Assembly (NCBI GenBank): GCA_018105865.1
Contig: CM030870.1
Coordinates: 2,589,501-2,653,500 of the forward strand
Length of the DNA: 64,000 nt
Source of the DNA: Metaphire vulgaris
Lineage: Eukaryota; Annelida; Clitellata; Crassiclitellata; Megascolecidae
Direction of reading: 5' to 3'
Part shown: positions 22,201 through 29,275 of the stretch, in pieces
Layout of the letters: every line of letters starts with the position of its first letter
Numbering within the stretch: position 1 is the stretch's first letter
Position numbers and translations under genes: made by a program
Notes under the pieces: model-generated
Seen by the model: the letters and a program-made list of their open reading frames with translations, nothing else
Told to the model about the DNA's origin: nothing
The model's database searches: none

Positions 22201-23618
22201 ATTTTCAACATTTTTCCTAAAAGTTTCAAAATTCAGCATGATGGGAATTCCATGAAATGAGAATTTGATGAGATGGGATTTTGCAAAATGGGAGAACACC
22301 TAAAAAAGAGGGCTATAGAATAAGCAGTTGCTAAACTACATATACTAGGGTCCAGAGCATTTCATAGAATAGGACCAACTGACTTGAAACTTCATTTCAA
22401 GAATAAGGAGGCTTATGCTTGAGGCACACTGAGAAGACTGAGTTGTGGACCAAAGACAAGCCAACAACGGATAGAGCTAAGAGGATGGAGTAGCGCTGTA
22501 GCTCTGATATACATGATAGAGAGGTACCAATAAAAGAGAGTGCAACCACTCTCAAGACACGAAACTCAACTCGAGCAGGATAAGGCAGCCAGTGTAGAAC
22601 ATAAAACAGACATCATATATTCACTAGTGTGATCATGTCTTTTGACACCAGCAATCACCCTGGCTGCCAACAAAGAACCATCTGGAGTTTATCGAGGTAC
22701 ACCAATGGAAGACCAGCAAAAAGTGAACCTCAGTAGTATTAGCCTAGAGCAAATAAGAGCATGAATCAAAGTAGAAGCAGATGGCATGTCCAATGTATGC
22801 CAAATAACTCTGAGCTGGCAGAGATGATAGAAGCAACTGCAGCAAAGTGAGTTAATATGTTCCATAAAGGTTAACTCAGAGTCTGCAATTATGCAAAGAT
22901 CACAGACAGAAGAGGAGAAAGAGAGGTCAAGGAAGGCAGACTGCAAAAAGACAGATGATCAATTATTGAGAGCTGACCTCGAGTACCAAGCCAGATGAGC
23001 TGAGTTTTAGCTGGATTAAGTACAAGACGGTTTAAGTGCATCCATGAACGAAGTAAATCAGAGATGAACAAGCGAACTAATAAACGAGCATAGGCCAGTT
23101 GTATAGAGCAGAGGACCAAGCACTGATCCTTGGGGCATACCAAATGGACAATCACTTTGGCATTTCAAGATATCAAAGCATTTTAACACAAGCGGAAATG
23201 TCACATATATAAACACCTACCCCTTTTGCATTTAAGCGACCGAATTTTCCAGATGGTTTTTGGTATTTCAAAATTGTAATTTTCTGGAAGCTAAATAAAA
23301 AGCAAGATTCATGATGCCAATTATGCAACTTTCGTTTAAAATTTCACAAAATTTAATATTTAGTTATTAAAATTAAAAAGTTACTACAAGAAAAATAGTA
23401 GCATAACAGAAACAATAAGGCTGATAATAAATAAATAATACCGATAAACATTAAACCATAGATATGTAAAAATTGTGAGAAAATAAGACAAACCTAATTC
23501 TCTGGCAATATATGATTGATAAAACAGTAATTAATCTTAAAAATGTAAGTGATTACTTGACAAATTGCTTGCTTTAGTGACTCGTCATTTAAAATATCTG
23601 AAGGAATCATGTGTGACA
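4085..23618 (-). CDS. DPH1: DPH1, 2-(3-amino-3-carboxypropyl)histidine synthase subunit 1 (eight exons, both ends missing)
   Basis: Eight minus-strand exons join in phase to about 273 of the roughly 440 residues usual for DPH1. In the family, DPH1 pairs with DPH2, binds a 4Fe-4S cluster and moves the aminocarboxypropyl group of SAM to a histidine of elongation factor 2, the first step of diphthamide synthesis in the cytosol. Visible signatures are [67 protein letters not shown] [35 protein letters not shown] and [14 protein letters not shown]. Two of the three cluster cysteines are expected in GAC-C and LGCT and both are present; the third lies in the missing C-terminal part. Order in mRNA: 23618-23557, 23290-23221, 19506-19443, 19261-19140, 12688-12534, 10313-10192, 8938-8870, 4241-4085. 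No stop interrupts any exon, so the gene looks functional. Introns are packed with transposons. The start exon was not found up to 31 kb. Confidence 0.94.
4440..5034. mobile_element. MITE with GGGCTCGTCCA-type ends
   Basis: The left end GGGCTCGTCCACAAATGATG and the inverse of the right end GGGGTCGTCCATAAATGACA form terminal inverted repeats, flanked by TAT on both sides. The interior has three tandem-like copies of the TGACCTTTTTTGCTTGTCAG motif (4786-4915), and a telomere-core element (4545-4750) is inserted in the left half. The superfamily is unclear; the 3-bp flank suggests Harbinger-like but does not fit TWA exactly. A family with related ends is at 54873-55290. Confidence 0.75.
4545..4750. 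mobile_element. Foldback element with telomere-like core (copy 1)
   Basis: The left arm has three tandem copies of GGACAATTCGGAGAC or close variants; the right arm has four inverted copies. Between them is a GTTAGGGTTAGGGTGAGG-type tract, i.e. degenerate vertebrate/metazoan telomere repeat on the G strand. It sits inside the MITE 4440-5034. No clear target duplication could be fixed. It shares its architecture, not its arm sequence, with 20342-20550. Confidence 0.75.
5045..5320 (+). mobile_element. 5S rRNA-derived SINE (SINE3-like)
   Basis: Positions 5075-5155 resemble the internal-promoter half of 5S rRNA: GATGCTAAGCA matches the A box region and TTTGGATGGTGACCATACCA followed by GATGCCGGTGC matches the C box region (TTGGATGGGAGACC...CCGGGTGC in 5S). 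The 3' body (AATGGCGTAAGTTACCTGTG...GAGATCAGCAC) is shared with SINE copies at 11110-11340 and 59668-59945, which lack the 5S head. Confidence 0.75.
5449..5811. mobile_element. hAT-type MITE, 363 bp
   Basis: The left end ATAGGGGTGCAATGATTGTG and the inverse of the right end AGAGGTGCACCGATAATCAG form imperfect inverted repeats. A perfect 8-bp direct repeat ACTATGAA flanks it (5441-5448 and 5812-5819). The subterminal CGATTATCGG and GATTACCGATT repeats are typical of hAT MITEs. It lies in a DPH1 intron. Confidence 0.87.
5925..6166 (+). mobile_element. CR1-like LINE relic, left part
   Basis: The plus strand reads [12 protein letters not shown] followed by [19 protein letters not shown], the RT thumb region of CR1/L2-type LINEs, with a few stops. 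The frame breaks after RTNAEI where the LINE 6167-8260 is inserted. It continues in frame at 8261. Confidence 0.85.
6167..8260 (-). mobile_element. APE-type LINE, 5'-truncated, inserted in CR1 relic
   Basis: On the minus strand from 8260 downward: an endonuclease-RT linker ([18 protein letters not shown]), a lysine-rich segment, RT motifs ([20 protein letters not shown]; catalytic LFADDQAML) and the C-terminal region ([68 protein letters not shown]). It ends in a CATCATCATCAT-type tail at 6168-6181. Exact direct repeats TGAAATTG flank it (6159-6166 and 8261-8268), proving insertion by target-primed reverse transcription. It has several frameshifts. It belongs to the group often labelled endonuclease-reverse transcriptase; the clade is not certain. 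Confidence 0.92.
8261..8530 (+). mobile_element. CR1-like LINE relic, right part with tail
   Basis: The frame broken at 6166 resumes after the target duplication with [16 protein letters not shown], followed by the 3' UTR (GTGCTATAGAAGTGCATAAT) and an ATT-repeat tail (8521-8545). The same 3' end occurs at 11950-12320 (minus) and 36115-36275 (plus). Confidence 0.85.
8870..8938 (-). CDS. DPH1: DPH1 exon (seventh found)
   Basis: A 69-bp exon with acceptor TTGTCGCAG. Its first base A completes ATA (I) with the previous exon, then 22 codons read [20 protein letters not shown] and AF. The last two bases AG join the A of the next exon to make R. Donor is GTGCTG, weaker than consensus. Confidence 0.93.
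9040..9625 (-). mobile_element. LINE C-terminal relic
   Basis: The minus strand reads [20 protein letters not shown], then [34 protein letters not shown] and [20 protein letters not shown], the C-terminal region of an APE-type LINE. Stops are present. A related relic is at 22130-22240. The sequence around 9065-9130 (GGTGTCGTGTATTTCTAC) also occurs near 16780 and may be the family's 3' end. Confidence 0.75.
10192..10313 (-). CDS. DPH1: DPH1 exon (sixth found)
   Basis: A 122-bp exon with acceptor TTTCAAG and a consensus donor GTAAGT. Forty codons read [40 protein letters not shown], plus AT. The GCT after LG carries the second expected iron-sulfur cysteine. Confidence 0.94.
10592..11085 (-). 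mobile_element. CR1-like LINE 3' relic
   Basis: The minus strand encodes [20 protein letters not shown] (the conserved 3' end of CR1/L2-like RTs) and ends with GCGCTATAGAAGTTAATGAG and a TTAC-repeat tail at about 10592-10605. It is 5'-truncated. Confidence 0.78.
11110..11340 (+). mobile_element. SINE relic
   Basis: This has the body shared with other SINEs in the window: TGGTAAATGAGGAGCAGCAA, GATTAATGGCATAAGCCACC and GGAGATCAGCACTGACTCC. The Pol III head is not recognisable here. Confidence 0.6.
11341..11945. other. DPH1 intron, no further feature seen
   Basis: AT-rich intron sequence between a SINE relic and a CR1 tail; no repeat structure or coding signal was recognised. Confidence 0.5.
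11946..12320 (-). mobile_element. CR1-like LINE 3' relic
   Basis: The minus strand reads [20 protein letters not shown], then [20 protein letters not shown], then a 3' UTR ending in TAGAAGTGCATAATTATTAT. It is the same family as 8261-8530 but in the opposite direction. Confidence 0.85.
12394..12475. mobile_element. Very short TTAA-flanked MITE
   Basis: An 82-bp segment begins CCCCTTAAGTGCC and ends ATCGAAAGGG between two TTAA sites (12390-12393, 12476-12479). TTAA flanks and a CCC start suggest a piggyBac-type MITE. Inverted repeats are short, so this is tentative. Confidence 0.5.
12534..12688 (-). CDS. DPH1: DPH1 exon (fifth found)
   Basis: A 155-bp exon with acceptor TTTTCAACAG; two bases TT complete GTT (V), then 51 codons include [20 protein letters not shown] and [15 protein letters not shown]. 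Donor GTCTTT follows a CAG codon. Confidence 0.94.
12960..13495 (+). mobile_element. LINE C-terminal relic
   Basis: The plus strand reads [20 protein letters not shown], then [17 protein letters not shown], then after a frameshift a decayed helical region (a minus-frame shadow is longer than the real frame). It matches the C-terminal part of the endonuclease-RT LINEs seen at 6167-8260. It abuts the LINE that starts at about 13498. Confidence 0.75.
14506..15342 (+). mobile_element. Composite non-autonomous Helitron
   Basis: It begins TCTATATCTATAATATTAAA after a host A and ends GAAGCGAGCATCTTTCTAG before a host T, the exact A^T insertion and TC...CTAG termini of Helitrons. Removing it rejoins the LINE around it. 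Inside are a second 3' terminus (CTAG at 14772-14775) and a second 5'-like start (about 14985), so it holds two short Helitron units with a 209-bp spacer. No Rep/helicase gene is present. Confidence 0.85.
15030..15215 (+). repeat. 24-bp minisatellite in Helitron
   Basis: Seven to eight tandem variants of TTCTGATTGGTTGGCTGTGT+GAGC, each carrying ATTGGT (a reversed CCAAT box). Shorter arrays of the same unit occur at 14555-14650 and 15805-15990 in the sister Helitron units. Confidence 0.85.
15769..16578 (+). mobile_element. Non-autonomous Helitron, second site
   Basis: The 5' part (TCTATCATATTAAGATCC, with start TC taken at 15769 where the preceding base is A) and the 3' end GAAGCGATCATCTTTCTAG before T match the element at 14506-15342. 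It carries about eight minisatellite units and then about 550 bp of unique AT-rich sequence absent from the first copy. The exact 5' base is uncertain. Confidence 0.78.
16771..17680. other. Repeat-derived intron sequence, unclassified
   Basis: No coding signal. The segment 17259-17350 (GATTCTGTTAACAATCACCC ... CCCAGCCCGAATAGG) recurs at 21911-22000, so an unclassified dispersed repeat is present. The part at 16860-16910 is a short GC-rich inverted motif (CCGCGGGTGCGG). Confidence 0.5.
17685..18658 (-). mobile_element. Tc1/mariner-type transposon with about 200-bp inverted repeats
   Basis: The ends are CAGGGTGTAAAAGTGAAAAG and its inverse, between TA dinucleotides (17683-17684, 18659-18660). 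The inverted repeats extend about 200 bp (to about 17884 and from about 18465). The minus strand between them (about 18380-17975) encodes the C-terminal half of a transposase: [20 protein letters not shown], then [17 protein letters not shown], with the first two catalytic aspartate positions visible. Two stops and loss of the N-terminal half make it inactive. Confidence 0.92.
18780..19070. mobile_element. hAT-like end fragment
   Basis: The inverse of 18895-18945 reads CAGGGATACTCAAACTGCGG CCCAC-like sequence, the typical start of a hAT family whose other ends appear at 30402 and 48953. The partner end was not found, so this is a relic. Confidence 0.5.
19140..19261 (-). CDS. DPH1: DPH1 exon (fourth found)
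   Basis: A 122-bp exon with a GTAAGA donor. Forty codons read [40 protein letters not shown]. The GAC-C motif holds the first expected cluster cysteine. The acceptor was chosen at ...TGTGAAG because it gives an in-frame join (CTC GAA AG+T); the alternative TTTTACAG acceptor gives a stop. The chosen site has a poor pyrimidine tract. Confidence 0.92.
19443..19506 (-). CDS. DPH1: DPH1 exon (third found)
   Basis: A 64-bp exon with acceptor TCTCATTCAG; TT completes GTT (V), then 20 codons [20 protein letters not shown] and two bases AG. The donor is GTTATT, not consensus. The resulting junction residue is S where R is common in other DPH1 proteins. Confidence 0.93.
19810..20160 (-). mobile_element. 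CR1/L2-like LINE relic
   Basis: The minus strand reads [16 protein letters not shown], stop, [20 protein letters not shown] and HHSLAPINL, a decayed RT thumb region. It is heavily mutated. Confidence 0.7.
20342..20550. mobile_element. Foldback element with telomere-like core (copy 2)
   Basis: Two arms of about 60 bp, built from TGCGCACCAGTAGTTTGCGC-type repeats, are near-perfect inverted copies (20343-20400 and 20490-20548). The core runs GGTTAGGATTAGAGTTAGGG then switches strand to AACCCTCAACCTAACTCTAA and CCCTAACCCTAAACC, so the whole unit can fold into one long hairpin. No protein is encoded; frames seen here are repeat artefacts. Confidence 0.85.
20665..20885 (-). mobile_element. SINE relic
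   Basis: Read on the minus strand it carries GGTAAAATGAGTAGCAATGG and AGAGATCAGCACCGGCTCC, matching the body of the tRNA-SINE at 59668-59945. It is diverged and headless. Confidence 0.55.
20940..21640 (-). mobile_element. CR1-like LINE 3' relic split by a MITE
   Basis: The minus strand has the 3' tail signature (ATGGCGCTATAGAAGTTTTA then an AGATT repeat) at 20955-20985 and the CTGGATTTGACCTGGATCTT-like 3' UTR. Upstream is a purine-rich decayed region interrupted at 21325 by a hAT MITE. No RT motif survives; assignment rests on the tail. Confidence 0.55.
21325..21504. mobile_element. hAT-type MITE, 180 bp
   Basis: The ends CAGTGGCGGCTCTAGGATTT and GGAGCCGCCACTG are inverted repeats, with a perfect 8-bp duplication GTTGTAGA (21317-21324, 21505-21512). 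The interior is a string of GGGGGCC and GGGGGGCCA runs. Confidence 0.93.
21641..22129. other. Unclassified repeat sequence
   Basis: No coding signal. 21911-22000 is a diverged copy of 17259-17350. A CAGTG-type hAT end (TGTGCCACTG, 22023-22032) may mark a MITE fragment. Confidence 0.4.
22130..22245 (-). mobile_element. LINE C-terminal relic
   Basis: The minus strand TTTTAGGAAAAATGTTGAAA onward matches the segment at 9300-9410 closely ([12 protein letters not shown] coding). It is a short piece of the same LINE family. Confidence 0.65.
22250..23160 (-). mobile_element. CR1-like LINE relic with RT
   Basis: The minus strand reads, across frameshifts, a [16 protein letters not shown] box near 23130, [20 protein letters not shown], then [20 protein letters not shown] and HALICSRL, followed by a long 3' UTR. 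This is an inactive RT with its catalytic box destroyed. It ends 60 bp from a DPH1 exon. Confidence 0.8.
23221..23290 (-). CDS. DPH1: DPH1 exon (second found)
   Basis: A 70-bp exon with acceptor TTTTATTTAG and donor GTAGGT. Twenty-three codons read [20 protein letters not shown] and CKR, plus G that becomes V with the next exon. The NYNFEI-KTIW block is diagnostic of DPH1. Confidence 0.95.
23557..23618 (-). CDS. DPH1: DPH1 exon (first found)
   Basis: A 62-bp exon with acceptor TGCTGTAG and donor GTAATC. TG completes a codon (probably V), then [20 protein letters not shown], which aligns with the VANQIP-EIL block near residue 60-80 of DPH1 proteins. At least one upstream exon with the start codon is missing; none was recognised up to 31 kb. 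Confidence 0.88.
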
Positions 23619-23899
23619 CTACAGCACAAGCACAAATTATCCATTAAACATGAATAATCAAATGCGTAAGAATAATGACACAAATTTCTAGCAGAACAAC
23701 TTAATCAAACAAATATACAAAGTAATTTAAAATACAGAAAATGCAAGTCCATATTCACAGTTGCATATAATGTTCCTTCTAATTTTTGTAGATTGTGTGC
23801 ACACGAAATTTCTAAGTGCAAAATTCTGTATGAAAAGTCAACTTTTGTGCACACTGAGGATTTGGCTAAAATCAACATTAGTTACTTATTAACAAGTTA

Positions 23900-24756
23900 C
23901 CGTATTTTCGCGCATATAAGACGCACCCGCGTATAAGACGCACCCGCGTATAAGACGCGGGTTTTGATGATTTGTGTTAAAATAATTATGGATAAGACGC
24001 ACCCACATATAAGACGCACCAAAAGGCGCTCCCGGCAACCCGTCAGCGCTCCCGGCGACCCGTCGGCGCTCCCGGCAACCCGTCGGCGCTCTCGGCGACA
24101 CGTTGGCGCTCCCGGCAACCCGTCGGCGCTCTAGGCGACCCGTCGGCACTCCCGGCGACCCATCGGCGCTCCCGGCAACCCGCCGGGCGCCCGCCGGCAC
24201 CCGGCGTCCCGCCGGCGCCCCGAGACCCGCCGGCGTCCCAGCGCTCCGTCGGCGTCCCAGCAACCTGTCGGTGCTCCCGGCGCCCCGTCGGCGCCCGGCG
24301 TCCCGTCGGCGCTCCTGGCAACCCGTCGGCGCTCTAGGCGACCCGTCAGCGCTCCGGCAACCCGTCGGCGCTCTAGGCGACCGTCGGCGCTCCTGGCAAC
24401 CCGTCGGGCGCTCGGCACCCGCCGGGCGCTCTCAGCGACCCGTCGGTGGCTCCCGGCGACCCGCCGGCGCCCCGAGACCCGTCGGCGCTCTAGACGACCC
24501 GTCGGCGCTCCCGGCAACCCGTCGGCGCTCCCGGCAACCTGTCGGCACCCCGTCGGCGTCCCAGCGACCCGTCGGCGCTCTTGGCGCTCCCGGCGTCCTG
24601 CCGACGCCCCGCCGGCGCTCTAGGTGAGCCGTCGGCGCAGTTATTCATGTTCCAAAAAATTTAGATAAGATGCACCCGAGTAAAAGACGCACCAAGGGGG
24701 CTAATTGTGTAAAAATTTGTATAAGCCGCGGCTTATATGCGCGAAAATACGGTAAT
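23900..24756. mobile_element. MITE with internal GC-rich minisatellite
   Basis: The 24-bp terminal repeats start TTACCGTATTTTCGCGCATA and are perfect inverse copies at each end. Subterminal ATAAGACGCACC repeats flank both sides. The centre (about 24026-24640) is a GC-rich array of a roughly 20-bp unit (GGCGCTCCCGGCAACCCGTC). The TATAAGACGCACC end type is widespread in animal MITEs; the superfamily is not certain. It lies upstream of the first DPH1 exon found. Confidence 0.88.
24026..24640. repeat. GC-rich 20-bp minisatellite
   Basis: About 30 diverged copies of GGCGCTCCCGGCAACCCGTC, with CGGCGACC and CGCCGGGC variants. It is over 70 percent G+C in a region that is otherwise AT-rich. It leaves all frames open on both strands (arginine, proline and alanine-rich), but these are repeat artefacts, not genes. 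Confidence 0.9.
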
Positions 24757-25007
24757 ATGCTCCAGAATACTGTCATCAGGCAATGATCCAAATTTCTGCA
24801 ACAATTTAGAATAAAAACACATGCGGTTTAACACTATAATACATTTATTAGTTAAAAATCAGGCATCACAAATCAAGCATTACAAACTTGCAAAAGGGCT
24901 GATAGTCATGCCTTTTTAGAGTTTATCTCTTTGATTTTTACTATGCACCCATTCAGAATAGACTCGATGCAGGTCAATTGTGCTGCCTCCAAGAAGATGA
25001 CTCTTAA

Positions 25008-26030
25008 CCCCTTAATGGTGTTCGCTGTTTATAAACGGCACGTGTCAAACGTTCATCAACGGTGCTCGCCGTTTATAAACGGCGCGCAACTTCAGCGTCT
25101 GTTCCGCAATGGGGTTCGCTGTTTATAAACGTTCTAATGTAATAATCCGATTTTGTTGTTATCCATTCTGTAGATGGCAGCTCTTTTTTAGCTATTGTGC
25201 ACACTATAAGCTAGGAAAATAGGTTTTATTCGACAGAGGGCCGGATTTTGGCTTTGAAAAAGTGTCATTTCTAGGGTTCAAAAAATGATAACTACCCCAC
25301 ATTTGGTCCGATCTACAAAATTTTTGAACTGTTCTGTTCCAATTACACCCCTCTACAAATTTTCCGCTCACATAAGGAGGCCACTGCTGAAAATGTTGTG
25401 CTATTGAGCTTTGAAAAATTTTTTGGAGAAGGTCCGATTTTAAGCTGTAGAGTGGACCCTACCCCCAAAATTTATTTTTTGGCAGATGGTTAGAAAGAAC
25501 AATAAAAATGCTAAACAACGGTACAAACCTCATTTCTTTAACTTCTATATAGCCTGAAATATACTGAAATGTAATTTTTAGCTTGCAAAATTTGCAGAAA
25601 AAATTTTTCTCCGAGCAATGAGTTCTAGGGTTCGAAAAGTGATAACTACCCCAATTTGGGTCCGATCTTCAAAATTTTGAACTATTTTGTTCCAATTACA
25701 CCCCTCTATAACTTTGCCGCTCACAAAAGTGGGGTTACTGCTGAAAACGTTTTGCTATTGAACTTTGAACAAAATTTTGGGGAGGGGGTCCGATTTTAGG
25801 CTGTAGAGTGGACCCAACCCCCAATTTTTTATCACGGATGGTTAGAAAGAACAATAAAAATGCTAAACAGCGGTGCAAACCTAATTTCTTTTGCTTCTAA
25901 ATAGCCTGAGATATAGTAAGATATAGTAAATTTAAAACGTATATGTTCACAGTTCATATGAACGCTTTTCCCCAAAATTAATTACTTTGAATGGTGACGA
26001 CTTTTAAAATTTAATTACACCATTAAGGGG
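25008..26030. mobile_element. piggyBac-type non-autonomous element
   Basis: The ends CCCCTTAATGGTGT and its perfect inverse lie between TTAA sites (25004-25007, 26031-26034), the piggyBac target. Inside, a segment of about 300 bp is duplicated in tandem (about 25230-25560 and 25600-25920), and three ACGGCACGTG- or TTTATAAACGGC-type repeats lie near the left end. No transposase. A third copy of the internal unit is at 57440-57740. Confidence 0.88.
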
Positions 26031-26814
26031 TTAATGCGCACTATGTCTAAATTGATTCCTTCTCCTGTTCTTCAACATATTCATTAAACTAAATTGCCAT
26101 TCACAGCCTGCGCTGAAGGCTAGACTTGTTCTCCTATACTGTCAGCTTTGCAAGATCTTGAAACTGTTCACAATCAAGTGCAACCATGACCTTTCAAGTG
26201 AAGTCATTGCTCGTTTCATCTCCAAACTCTATTTTGAGACATTTCTATTGCTGACTTTCTTTTCTGTTCTCTAATTTTTATCGATATTCTGAACCACATG
26301 CTTTGCACACATAATTAAATGAAAGACCTTTCAGTCATAGTCTAGACCACAAGTTAGTAATTGTATTCAGCCATCACAAGTTCACAAGAAAGCGCAAAGA
26401 GTTGTGTGGCATCATCTTTATCAGTCACTTATGTGTATGAAAGCAATGAGAAATTTTTGGGGAAAAAGTGTACTGGCTATGAACTTCAGTAGTGAAGGGC
26501 TTCAGTTTTAAAAGAATGAAATCATATAATCAGTTACCTTTCCGGCTTGTAAACACTTTGTGCATAGAAGTTGATGGCAAAAACGACTCATTTTCCTTTG
26601 CTATTTCTTCAGCTGATGCCATGAGTGTCTTTAAATGCTCTTTATGTTTACTGATACAGAAAATGTATATGCTATAAAAAATAAATATGGGAGCTGTTAA
26701 TCTACAATGGATAGAAGTCCGTGATGGTACAGTATTGTATGAAATATAGCTTTACAAGAAATACAATTAAAATTTCAAAAATTAAATATAAATATAATTA
26801 TATTCAATTTTTAT
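26031..26814. other. No feature recognised
   Basis: AT-rich sequence between a piggyBac-type element and a LINE fragment. Short frames exist on the plus strand but show no family signature. Confidence 0.4.
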
Positions 26815-27235
26815 CTAGGCAAACCATGCCAGCAATTGGCTGCATGCGCTACCATTAACTCGCCTGCAGCCTGCATGACAAAACTGTTAAGAGTCGTCAT
26901 TAGTACCCGTCTCGGAGTCAACATTTGTGATAAACATCTTTGTTCTTGCAGTGACCAGGTATCGGAAGACGGTTCACAAGGACTGTCATGTCATTTGAGT
27001 ATAGGTCATGTCCCTCGACACTCCATGTTGAATGACCTGATCCAGAGGGCTTTAGTCAGGGCAGGAATCCCATCCATCAAGTAGCCGACTGGTCACTGTA
27101 GATCCGATGGGAAAATGCCACATGGCATGACCCTGATTTCTTGGAAAGCCAGCCGAAGTCTGAACCTACCTACCTCCCATGAATCCAGACTGCTTAGGCC
27201 AACGGTGGGATGTCAGTAAATAAATAAATAAATGA
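26815..27235 (+). mobile_element. LINE C-terminal fragment with TAAA tail
   Basis: The frame reads QQLAACATINSPAACMTKLL, then ICDKHLCSCSDQVSEDGSQG, LSCHLSIGHVPRHSMLNDLI and, after a stop, SDGKMPHGMTLISWKAS. This cysteine/histidine-containing domain is known from the C-terminus of a LINE group common in invertebrates. The tail AAATAAATAAATAAATGA (27216-27234) marks the 3' end. It is 5'-truncated. Confidence 0.78.
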
Positions 27236-28100
27236 CACTACTGAAAAATAACCCCAATATTGCTAATCGTCTATCAAATCACAACTATTACAGTTATGGA
27301 TTTGAAATGTCTTAAATTTGGCAATTTGAAACATTCTTGCAAAGATCAAAAGCACTTTGCACTTCCTGATTATTTTCTACCTCAACTCATGAGAGACTCT
27401 TGTCAATTGCTCATAAATTCTCTCTATTCCAAGCATATGCATTCCAGGATGCTAAAAGCAGCATTTATCCAGAAGTCGATATAGTTTCACACATATGTCT
27501 CCGCCTGTTTACAGCCTACGTGCATCAGTGTACCAGACAAATAGTTCACAGTATGCCAGATGATGCTTGGGAGCAATGAGCATCGGTTTTAATTATCCAA
27601 ATTCCTTCATATAATGTCCACATGAATAGCTACAGTCGTATATCAAACTTCCTCCTTTAAATCCAATACACTTAGACTAGGGTGTCTACCCGTGGCCCAC
27701 AGGCCAGAATGTGGCCCGCCGAGCCTTTTTATTTGGCCCATCGAGCCTTTCAGAAATTAGCTAAAATTTCATGCAAAGCAGTGTGGAGAACATACTGGAT
27801 CTATTTTATGCTTGATATGCCAAGAAACCATCACTGTCAATAAGTAATACAACATTAAGCAACATTACAAAACAAAGCTTGTCAGTAAGTTCGACAGCGC
27901 TGCAGATCAATTTTCAATTTCATACCGATCGCATAAATTTATTGAAACAAGGTATTGTCTGACAACAATCTGTCATCAAAAGAGCAAGAAAGAATTCCAA
28001 AGCAGCGACAAGGATCAGCTTCTTGTTAGCTGAGGCAATAGTTAATAGAGGAAAGACGTTTTCACATGGCGAGTTTGCTAAATATTGCTTGGAGAAATTT

Positions 28101-28102
28101 GC

Positions 28103-28146
<44 letters not shown>
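28101..28146. repeat. (TTA)n microsatellite
   Basis: About 15 uninterrupted TTA units, the 3' tail of the LINE at 28101-29275. Confidence 0.95.
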
Positions 28147-28149
<3 letters not shown>

Positions 28150-29275
28150 GACAATTTCTCCAGTGTAATAGACAAGACTAAGGTCCAGGACAAGAGCGCT
28201 TAACAAGTGGAGTCAAACCCTATCTTAAAAAAAATGGTTTAGGTTTTTGCAGAAAGATTCAGCTGAGGCTGCCTCGGTCACGACGTCAGGTAACTCGTTC
28301 CATAGAATCAGGTTAGCTTTCGAAAAGGACCTATCACCAAACACAGGGGTCTTCGATGGCGGGGGACGACCAGTCTCGTTCGTTGGCCCAACCGGAGTCA
28401 TGATCTTCGCTCATTCATGGTTGTTCGCTGGACCTGCGTAGTGAGGTATTCGGGACAGGACGGGTCATGAAGTACGCGGTAAGTGAACCAACAGCGTTTG
28501 AAAACAATCCGCTGTCGAACACAGAGCCAGTGGAGGCGGTCCCGCAGTAACGGTGAGATGTGGTCACTTGAAACAGCCGAAAATGACTCAAGCGGCCAGA
28601 TTCATCACTGACTGCAGGCAACACAGCTTGCTATCCAGTAGGCCAAGCAGGACACTGCTACAGTAGTCCGTTGATAATACAACCACCTGGACCAACTATA
28701 TCGCAGAGCTCACAGTAAGGTAGCGTCGGACCTGCTTGACTCTCCGTACCTGATAGTGACAGCATCAAACTACACTGTTCACATGGGCTTCAAGTGTCAG
28801 AGTTTCGCCCAATATCACTCCTAGAAGATGCAGACTTTCTGAAGGTGCGATGGAGACATTACCGACCACGAAAGGATCCCAGCTCAACAGCCACCTTCTG
28901 CCAGGGTGCTGATCCACATAAATTCCGTCTTGTCTAGGTTTAGTGCGAGACGGTTTTCCCGTGTCCAAAAGGTAACAGCGAAGAGGCAGCTATCGAAAGA
29001 CTTCTGGAGCTGCTCTGACTCTGACGAGGGACAAGAAGAATAAATATGCCCGTCATCTGCATATGCATGAAATGACAGCCCGAAGGACTTCACAGCTGTC
29101 CCAATGTCTAACACATAAAGAATAAAAAGCAGGGGTCCCAGGACCGAGCCTTGCGGGACACCATGTTGGACGTTTCCCATTGGTGACATTTCTCCATTGC
29201 ACCAGACTGACTGCGTCCTGTCAGCCAGGTAGCTTATGATCCACTCGAGAGACTTATGAAGTGGCCTGTCCAGAA
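28101..29275 (-). mobile_element. CR1-like LINE inserted in the hAT transposase
   Basis: The minus strand encodes [52 protein letters not shown] (intact YADD) and ENRLALNLDKTEFMWIS, then a long 3' UTR and a TAA-repeat tail (plus-strand TTA run, 28101-28146). It is 5'-truncated inside the RT and has frameshifts. Confidence 0.88.

Noticed and set aside
24043..24627. Long arginine/proline-rich open frames on both strands
   Set aside because: They are produced by the 20-bp GC-rich minisatellite, which has no stops in most frames; no start context or family signature.
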